Assembly (NCBI GenBank): GCA_026686845.1
Contig: JAIVEN010000019.1
Coordinates: 33,918,501-33,982,500 of the forward strand
Direction: 5' to 3'
From: Adenanthera pavonina
Taxonomy: Eukaryota; Streptophyta; Magnoliopsida; Fabales; Fabaceae
DNA: 64,000 bases
Position 1 is the first letter of the stretch, and each line of letters opens with the position of its first letter. The notes beneath the pieces were generated by a model that saw only the letters and a program-made list of their open reading frames with translations, ran no database searches and was not told where the DNA came from. The position numbers were made by a program, and so were the translations under genes. Positions 59,201-64,000 of the stretch are shown here, one piece after another.

Positions 59201-61442
59201 TAGCAGGATACTTTCAAGTTTAAGCAATTAAGAAAGCTCCCTAGGCCTTGGCAGGCTATATCAGATGCCATGCCAGATTGGTCTAGAAGAGCAAAACACA
59301 GTTTCGGCTTCAAAAACATATGATGCAAAATTGGATACCATAAGCAAATTACCAATACTTACTTAGTCACATAATCATTGAATTATGCATAAATCCATCC
59401 ATATGCAAAATACAAACTTAAATAACAAGAGTAGAAACATAAAAAGAAAAATTGACAACTCTGCCATGTACTAACATTGAGCATGCCTCATTTATCAAAG
59501 AAAAGTGTGCATCAAATTCACTTCCTCCAATGTAGCTGAAAGAAATAAACAAAGCAATGAAACAGAAAGAAACAGAAGCGTCAGTGGTCAGCCCTAAGAA
59601 GCAAGAACAATGGAATGAACAGAAGGAAGAAAGATCCCATGTACAAAATAAACAGAACGTGAAATTAAATTTTACTAAAATTACTAACATACACTGTACC
59701 AGAGCATTTTCCTTGCCAAATCACATCATTTTTTTTCTCATCTCTCATTTTCTCAAGAACTTCCATCCCTAGTCCTGCCCTTGGCAACTCTGTTCTCCAA
59801 CCTTCCTTTTTAGATTTACTGTCAGACTGCAACTTATCCACAACCTGTTTTTCCAGTAATCAGATATCCACAAACGACTTAATTTCCAAGGCTCAGAGGA
59901 AAAGTAGAGGTTAAAGCAAACTGTACATTTGTAAGAAGTATTCTTTCAATACTATGTAATAACTTATGGAACATGAATGAGAAAAAATTGAGGTACACCA
60001 GGTGCATGTACACCCAACAACAATGATTTATTTTGTACTGAAAGTCCCACATGTATGAAATAGATCCAGACCATTGGGTATACAAGCACCAAATCCACAA
60101 AAGAATTTCTCCAAGAATAATACCATTCCAGAGATTCAAGACAATGTTTCAGCCGATAATTTAACGAACAAAACTAAACAAAGGTTAACATGGCATCGAG
60201 ATGTTCACATAAGCCCATAAAATTATAACATTAAGTATACATACGAAATGCTGGTGACCACAAATTTGACTTGGATGTTCAATAAGCAAGGCTTTCCATT
60301 ATATGATGTCTAAATCACTTTATCATTCAAACACTGTACTGTTCATGGATATCTTCAGTAGACCAAACTTACCTAACCTAGTAGGTAGATTGGGCACTGA
60401 TTCCTTTAGAAGGAGAAATTTCAAAATTCAATTCCTCTCATCCCAAAAGTTGTGATATCAAAAACAGGAAAATTGAACCAATCATTACTTTGATAAATGC
60501 AACTCTTAGGAACCAATTCATTGTGGCTAACTGAATATAATCCAGTAAAACAAAATTAGTGTAGAGCATAATTCGGCTTTAAAAGCTTCACAATGTCAAG
60601 TAGATAGGGCCTGTTTGTTTTCCCGTTGGAAACCATGTTTTGGGAGAAGTAGCTCTCTAGCTGCTTCTCCAAAACATGGTTTTGGATAGGAAAACAAACA
60701 GGCCCTATAGTTATAAGACAAGTTAGTTCGATAATAGAGTTTGCTAATTTTTGCCTAATCATATTGTCATGGGTGGTATTGTCGACAGAAGCAGGGAAAT
60801 TAGATTGACTGCTCATTTATCCAAGCAATTGACAACGCTCAATAGAATACGTCCTTTCGCCAATTATCTCAACAGAATGAAAACCCATATTATCCGAGCT
60901 GTGTCAAAAGCATCGCTACAGCCAATGGCTTTTTCTTACGTTCTATATTTAACATGTTTACCGACAGCGATGTAAAAAAGTGAGAATTAGATGTCTCGCA
61001 GGGAGGGAAAATAGGATAGATGCAGATAAAACGTTAAAAGCAAATTATCTAGGGAGGAAACACAGTACCTTCTGTTTTTCCGCATTGATATAACTCTTCA
61101 CACCAGGGATCAATCTGTTGGTACACACAGATCACAAATTTGGACTAAGCATATATCCATTTGACTTTATAATTCTCTAAAATTAGTTCATAAAAGCAAT
61201 TGCTAAAATTCGAATTACAGAAAAATTAATTAGTTAAGTTACTTGATAGAGTCGATGAGAAACCCAAATAGAGTGGGTTTAAGTCCTTTATCATCAACGA
61301 GCTCAAAAAACGATCGAATTGTGTGGGCGACAATGACAGCAAGCAGAGGAAACAAAAGCAAAGCGAGAGGTTCGTATTGCGATAGGAATGAATTGGCCGA
61401 ATTTCTGAAACGATGGAAGTATGACATCAAACTAAAATCCAT
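41263..61442 (-). CDS. DPL1: Sphingosine-1-phosphate lyase (dihydrosphingosine phosphate lyase)
   Basis: A PLP enzyme that splits phosphorylated sphingoid bases into a fatty aldehyde and phosphoethanolamine, anchored in the ER membrane. Exons (minus, 5' to 3'): 61442-61243, 61114-61069, 59844-59693, 59535-59476, 49029-48805, 48715-48574, 48298-48248, 48145-48054, 47581-47455, 46534-46519, 42635-42528, 42416-42362, 42277-42131, 41994-41916, 41385-41263. They total 1623 nt, 540 residues, all in phase with GT-AG junctions; Arabidopsis DPL1 is about 544. Residues about 24-47 form one membrane helix. The PLP-fold signatures are GNMTSGGTES (196-205), HVDLCLGG (from His306, Asp308) and the PLP-binding Lys345 in VDVHKYG. 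WSGGLYVSPT and GAAGKMPDRGMV follow. No stops or frameshifts, so the gene looks functional despite large introns 4 and 10. Confidence 0.94.
42865..43072 (+). repeat. Copia LTR in lyase intron 10, with primer site
   Basis: A 208-bp sequence starting TGTTAAA and ending TTTAACA, the inverted ends expected of an LTR. It is followed at once by AGGTATCAGAGCCTGAG, an initiator Met tRNA primer site. This is a 5' LTR oriented against the host gene; its 3' partner was not found. Confidence 0.7.
43073..45871 (+). pseudogene. Copia remnants: gag and integrase pieces
   Basis: Downstream of the LTR at 42865, a gag piece (about 44600-44740: ALWVLLSISPSLLPNLVGYD) and an integrase piece (45605-45799: EFRALKNFLDANGTQHQLSC, ENRIVEHHHCQIIEIGLTLL) can be read. 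The integrase tail GVSPYEKLF runs up to about 45868, where the TRIM-like element begins. About 44059-44519 starts TGTTAGGAATATT and ends TTTAACA and may be a separate solo LTR. Reverse transcriptase is absent. Confidence 0.65.
45084..45242 (+). repeat. 40-bp direct repeat in the copia gag tail
   Basis: AGGACGAGGTATGAGTTTAG and the next 20 bases occur at 45084 and again at 45203, 119 bp apart. The unit encodes the RGRGM-type Arg/Gly segment found before the gag zinc knuckle. Confidence 0.75.
45872..46400 (-). mobile_element. TRIM-like mini LTR retrotransposon
   Basis: Two related direct repeats of about 145 bp (45872-46015 and 46252-46400; TGTTGT...CTTTGTGCTT...TTTCTTTCAAT...CCAATA) flank a 236-bp core. 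On the minus strand the core starts with an initiator Met tRNA primer site (TGGTATCAGACTAAG, about 46232-46246) and ends with a polypurine tract (ATTTGAGGGGGA, about 46017-46028). It has no coding capacity and interrupts the copia integrase piece. Confidence 0.72.
46519..46534 (-). other. DPL1: 16-nt microexon (exon 10) of the lyase gene
   Basis: CATCAATTTGTTGCTG, bordered by CGACAG upstream and GTAAGT downstream on the minus strand. It encodes His-Gln-Phe-Val-Ala plus the first base of a Val codon (residues 366-371). That supplies exactly the residues missing between Lys365 of exon 9 and TEWSGG of exon 11, and it restores the phase. Confidence 0.9.
49030..49897. other. First part of lyase intron 4, unassigned
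   Basis: Mixed sequence between exon 5 and the nested retroelements. An open frame with a Ser-rich start (MAAETVLPSSSSSTSKM, from 49498) is present but matches no family I recognise. It may be captured or untranslated retroelement DNA. Confidence 0.3.
50225..50455 (+). mobile_element. LTR-like insertion splitting the copia remnant
   Basis: This block separates two halves of copia coding sequence. It carries TGTTGGTATGTTAGTTTGTT and a GGGATTATAAGTAATTGCAC...GCAAATAAAG stretch that looks like a promoter-to-polyadenylation segment of an LTR. Exact ends are uncertain. Confidence 0.4.
50433..50486. repeat. Perfect 17-bp inverted repeat
   Basis: GGAAAAGATCTTTAAGC (50433-50449) is followed after 20 bp by its exact reverse complement GCTTAAAGATCTTTTCC (50470-50486). 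The right arm is copia coding sequence (encoding EKIFKL), so the left arm is probably a templated copy made when the neighbouring insertion or repair took place. Confidence 0.85.
50602..50950 (-). repeat. 3' LTR of gag-protease element copy A
   Basis: A 349-bp LTR matching 58395-58732 and 32572-32943. It begins TGATGTAGGACAGG, ends CCCTTCTACATCA and is bordered by the minus-strand polypurine tract. Confidence 0.85.
52209..52420 (+). repeat. 5' LTR of the nested copia element
   Basis: A 212-bp LTR ending CTCCA, followed by TA and then the initiator Met tRNA primer site. Matches 57006-57222. Confidence 0.85.
52447..56995 (+). pseudogene. Nested copia gag-pol, broken by a few lesions
   Basis: Gag starts at 52447 and is stopped at 52534 and again at 52768, then stays open to 53283 (LNGNNYLQW, MPWLIHCI, GRIMGMCPIPTLEDIVNMM). 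The zinc knuckle reads CDHYSRSGHTRETC, with the second Cys changed to Tyr. The protease WIVDSGANDHISG is intact. Integrase (LLLWHNRLGHPS, FIDDHTHLTWVFL, RSDNGREYLS, GIAERKNRHLLEVARS) has several stops. A long frame from 54751 to 56400 holds the reverse transcriptase (QLDVKNAFLNGDLEEEVYM, IVYVDDIVITGDD). A 19-bp tandem duplication (56316-56353) shifts the frame before RNase H (YTDADWAGSVIDRRSTTGYC, WCDNMAAIGIAKNP), which ends at 56995. Confidence 0.88.
57006..57222 (+). repeat. 3' LTR of the nested copia element
   Basis: A 217-bp partner of 52209-52420. Directly after it the gag sequence of the host element resumes (CATCTCTGCCCAAGTATTAA, also found in copy B at about 34189). Confidence 0.85.
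58395..58732 (-). repeat. 5' LTR of gag-protease element copy A
   Basis: A 338-bp partner of 50602-50950. On the minus strand it is followed by the primer site TTTGATATCAAAGC, which makes it the 5' LTR. Confidence 0.85.
58734..58930 (-). pseudogene. Copia gag N-terminal piece (outermost level of the nest)
   Basis: Reads VALDENNFLIWEQQVYLMVK, then QNQLQEVVNPKF, a copia gag start. It is cut by the gag-protease element at 58732. The matching downstream part of this element is the reverse transcriptase/RNase H piece at 49898-50590, so gag C-terminus, protease and integrase were lost. Confidence 0.7.
58931..59475. other. End of lyase intron 4, unassigned
   Basis: No gene or clear repeat. It may include the LTR and leader of the outer copia element, but no primer site was found. 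Confidence 0.4.
60604..60708. mobile_element. Palindromic foldback MITE in lyase intron 2
   Basis: A 105-bp near-perfect palindrome. The outer 20 bases (ATAGGGCCTGTTTGTTTTCC) are repeated exactly in inverted form at the right end, and the inner part also pairs (AACCATGTTTTGGGAGAAG with CTTCTCCAAAACATGGTTT). The GGGCCTGTTTG terminus is typical of hAT-type MITEs. The transcript of this intron could form a long hairpin. Confidence 0.82.
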
Positions 61443-61530
61443 TGGCTTGAAGAGAAGCGAGCTGATGAAGATGGCGAGAAAATTTGACGTGGACGACCAG
61501 AGCTAATGAAAACGGAGAGCGGACGTCTTG

Positions 61531-61540
61531 GTTTATATCC
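61531..61540 (-). promoter_or_regulatory. Probable TATA box of the lyase gene
   Basis: GGATATAAAC on the minus strand, about 90 bp upstream of the start codon at 61442. That would place transcription start near 61505. No other ATG lies between that point and the start codon, which supports 61442 as the initiation site. Confidence 0.5.
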
Positions 61541-61609
61541 TAACGTCCCGTAGCGTGTGCCTTTCTTGTCAGCCGATCGATTCAATCCGGAACCACAAGT
61601 AGGGTCCAA

Positions 61610-62240
61610 TTTTTATAACCGGTTAAATTTCGATGCCTCTTCAAAATTTTGAAAACATAGCAAATTTGGATTTTCAGCACAACAACAAAGAAAGATTCCC
61701 ATTGTTTAAGCTTTTGATCAAATCATCAAAGTGATTTTTGAATTATTTAGAAAAATAATTAATTGTTTAAAAATTGTATGAAAAGTAGAATTTTACTTTT
61801 GTTTAAAATCATAAAAATCACTTTTTACTTGAAAACTGGTTTTTAGACCGTTTGAATATTAACAACATAGAAGCATTTTTTCTATTATGAAATTACAATA
61901 GATATAAAAAAAAAATACTTCCTAAAAAACATGTTTGGATAAAAGAAAATGCTTGTGTACATATTAAAAACTTTAAAATAAATAATTCACAATTATTATA
62001 ATTAAATTTTTTTAGGAAAATGATCTAATTAATTAAATAATTAAACTTATTTAAAGTATATAATTTCACTTTAAATAAATTTATTTCATATTTTATAAAA
62101 TGCTTCAAGAACATCCAAATCACCGGAGTTCATTTTGCTATCAAACTCATGTAAAAATAAATGTCACTATCATCTCAACAGTAGTGTCAAGACCCATTTG
62201 TAGGTCAAATAAATGTCAAAATTTTCCCATAAAAAAAAAA
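61610..62240. other. AT-rich spacer upstream of the lyase gene
   Basis: No gene is seen. Part of it may be the non-coding end of the PIF/Harbinger element to the right, but no terminal inverted repeat was identified. Confidence 0.5.
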
Positions 62241-63270
62241 CTAGCGATACACTCGTCTTGACAATTGATCTTTAATAGCATTTCTTATTTCTTCCATGTA
62301 TCTGACATCTGCTTGTGTTGGACCTTGCCATTCATCATGATCAAGTTTATCATTATGATTCCTATCATTGAAATTTTGCTCTATATTTTGAAACTCATTA
62401 AAATTCTTAAAATTTTCTAAAATATCCAAATCACTTGAGTATATGCTTCTAATATAATTGTGAAGAGCAAAACATGCCCATATATGAAAATTTGAGTTCC
62501 AAGCTTGAAATTGGTCATATTCTGCAATATTTTCCATCTTGCTTTGCAAACACCAAATGTTCTTTTAATTACACTTCTCAAACTAGAATGATGAAAATTA
62601 AAAATTTCTTCTTTTGATCTGAAACTAGAGCCAATCTAAAATGTGGAAGATGATACCTCATATCCCTATATGGTCCTAAAAAACCTTTGAATGATGGATA
62701 TCCTAAGTCAACAAGGTAATATTTATCTATGCATGAATAGAAAATATATTAGACAATATTATAAAAATATATATAATATAAAATGTAAATAATCTAAGTT
62801 ATATAATACTAACCTTCATGGGGATAAGGGAATCACAGATTTGGTTTATGAAGGGTGTCCATAAAAATTCTTGCATCTTGAATAGATTCTTCCTAGCCAC
62901 ACAATGCAAATATAAAACACATATTAAAATCACATACAGCCATCACATTTCTGCTGGTATATCGTTTCCTATTAAAAAATTGTATTTGCTTATTTGCCGG
63001 GACATGTATACCAATATGAGTGTCATCTATTACCCCTATGCAATCTTTAAAGTAAGGCCAATATGCTGAGAAGTAATAATGTGCAAAGGGTCAATTGGCC
63101 TAATAATACGATTTCCTTACTTGTATACAGCTATTAGAACTCTATGAAAATGATTGTGAATGGTTTTCACTATAATGTTGAAATTGTTCTTGAATGTGTC
63201 TATATGTGGCTCATTGGCCTATCATATATAAGAACAAAGCAACACTTTTGTCTGCCCCAATGTGTTTGGT
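62241..63270 (-). pseudogene. PIF/Harbinger transposase (DDE type), inactive
   Basis: Three homology blocks on the minus strand. About 63067-62820: YFKDCIGVIDDTHIGIHVP, then FFNRKRYTSRNVMAVCDF, containing the first catalytic Asp, with in-frame stops after ALCG and PNL. About 62725-62560: KYYLVDLGYPSFKGFLGPYR, with the second Asp. 62549-62241: NSNFHIWACFALHNYIRS, then a C-terminal tail ending KDQLSRRVYR. The order matches plant Harbinger DDE_Tnp_4 proteins. The gap near 62725-62820 could be an intron. Stops make it non-functional, and no partner Myb-like gene is seen. Confidence 0.8.
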
Positions 63271-63296
63271 AGGTGTCAGTCCATAGTTATTGGTTA

Positions 63297-63734
63297 TGTT
63301 GGGCTACACCCTTGATGGGTATAGAGCCCAAAATATAAGGGCACAAGCCCAAAACAAAATAAATAATTATATTTTATTTTTGTATTAATTAGAGAGGGAG
63401 GAAACGGTTAAATGCCAACCGTTCCCACACACAACGCACATCCCGAGGAAAATAAGTGAACGTGTGTTCGTATGTAGTGGTGAAGAGTTTTCTTTTCAGT
63501 TTTCAAATTGGAGACTCTCTGATCCCGAAGAGAGACTTTTAGAAAAATACTTTCTAGAAAAACTCTCTCTCTCTTCCTCTAAATTCTCCTTTTTCCCAGA
63601 GTGTATCTACGGTAAAGCTGCAAACAAAGTCCGTGTGATTTTGTTTCAACCGGTTGGGATTCATTTATTCTCTCTAAGTGGAAGTATACTCCGTGATCGG
63701 TATGTATGTCTTCCCTTCCTTTTATTTTCTTTCA
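63297..63734 (+). repeat. 5' LTR of a copia element extending past the window
   Basis: A 438-bp sequence starting TGTTGGGCTACACCC and ending TTTCTTTCA, followed at once by TTGGCATCAGAGCATGAG (63735-63752), a variant initiator Met tRNA primer site. It carries a TTTTATTTTTGTATTAATTA promoter-like stretch and a CT-rich leader. The partner LTR lies beyond the right edge, so the call rests on the primer site and the TG...CA ends. Confidence 0.68.
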
Positions 63735-64000
63735 TTGGCATCAGAGCATGAGTTTAGATTCAGGAAAAATCGATTTCCGCTACAAATTTTTTTTCTGAGT
63801 TTCATAATTTGCATACCGAATATATTTTTCTTATGAGTTTTTTTTATATAATTTGTATACTGTTTATACTCATAAGATAAGCAAATAGGATTCAGTATAG
63901 GGTATCTCAAAAATTTAAAAAAATTTATACATGGTACAGTTTTTTAGTACTGTAAGATAATCATTTCCTAGAAAATAAATACACCATAGTGTAGAGAATA
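63735..64000 (+). mobile_element. Start of copia internal region (runs off the window)
   Basis: The primer site and untranslated leader of the element whose LTR ends at 63734. No coding sequence is reached before the right edge. Confidence 0.5.

Noticed and set aside
1..64000. tRNA, rRNA, CRISPR arrays or bacterial-type operons
   Set aside because: None were noticed by eye; the window is plant nuclear DNA. TGGTATCA-type matches to initiator Met tRNA are retroelement primer sites, not tRNA genes.

Overview
This window is nuclear DNA of a flowering plant, most likely a eudicot. It is AT-rich, its genes carry GT-AG introns, and it is filled with plant-type retrotransposons primed by initiator Met tRNA (TGGTATCA-type primer sites). 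I cannot name the species. Only two intact protein genes are visible. They are convergent, and both have been stretched by transposons that landed in their introns.

Gene 1 (27270-36768, + strand) is a chloroplast cyclophilin of the CYP20-2 type. Seven exons join in frame to 261 residues with the catalytic residues present, and intron 4 has grown to 6.4 kb. Gene 2 (41263-61442, - strand) is a sphingosine-1-phosphate lyase (DPL1/SPL type). Fifteen exons join in frame to 540 residues, including a 16-nt microexon. Intron 4 is 10.4 kb and intron 10 is 3.9 kb. They have no obvious functional link: one folds chloroplast proteins, the other degrades phosphorylated sphingoid bases at the ER.

Layout. 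1-415: edge of a copia fragment. 714-5434: an old Ty1/copia element (- strand) with both LTRs and broken coding, followed by two local tandem duplications. 6396-6967: a MITE-like element whose relative lies at 34276-34809. 8901-16850: two diverged direct copies of a roughly 3-kb LTR-like repeat flanking a 284-bp tandem duplication of unknown origin. 16851-25560: a large Ty3/gypsy-type element (- strand) with gag, a dead protease and a long Asp/His-rich tail, but no visible reverse transcriptase; another LTR-like piece splits its gag. 25562-26327: a Helitron remnant with helicase C-terminal motifs and a terminal hairpin. 27270-36768: the cyclophilin gene; intron 4 holds copia debris, a gag-protease-only LTR element and a MITE. 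36769-41262: spacer with a microsatellite, a G-rich tract, tandem repeats and two MITE-like elements. 41263-61442: the lyase gene; intron 10 holds copia debris and a TRIM-like element, and intron 4 holds a three-level nest (copia, interrupted by a gag-protease-only LTR element, itself interrupted by a younger copia). 62241-63270: a dead PIF/Harbinger transposase. 63297-64000: the 5' LTR and primer site of a copia element running off the right edge.

The most unusual content is the pair of related gag-protease-only LTR elements and the separate gag-protease element with the acidic tail. These look like non-autonomous families that keep structural genes and depend on polymerase from other elements. 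Exon joins were made by eye from splice consensus, reading frame and remembered family sequence, without transcripts.
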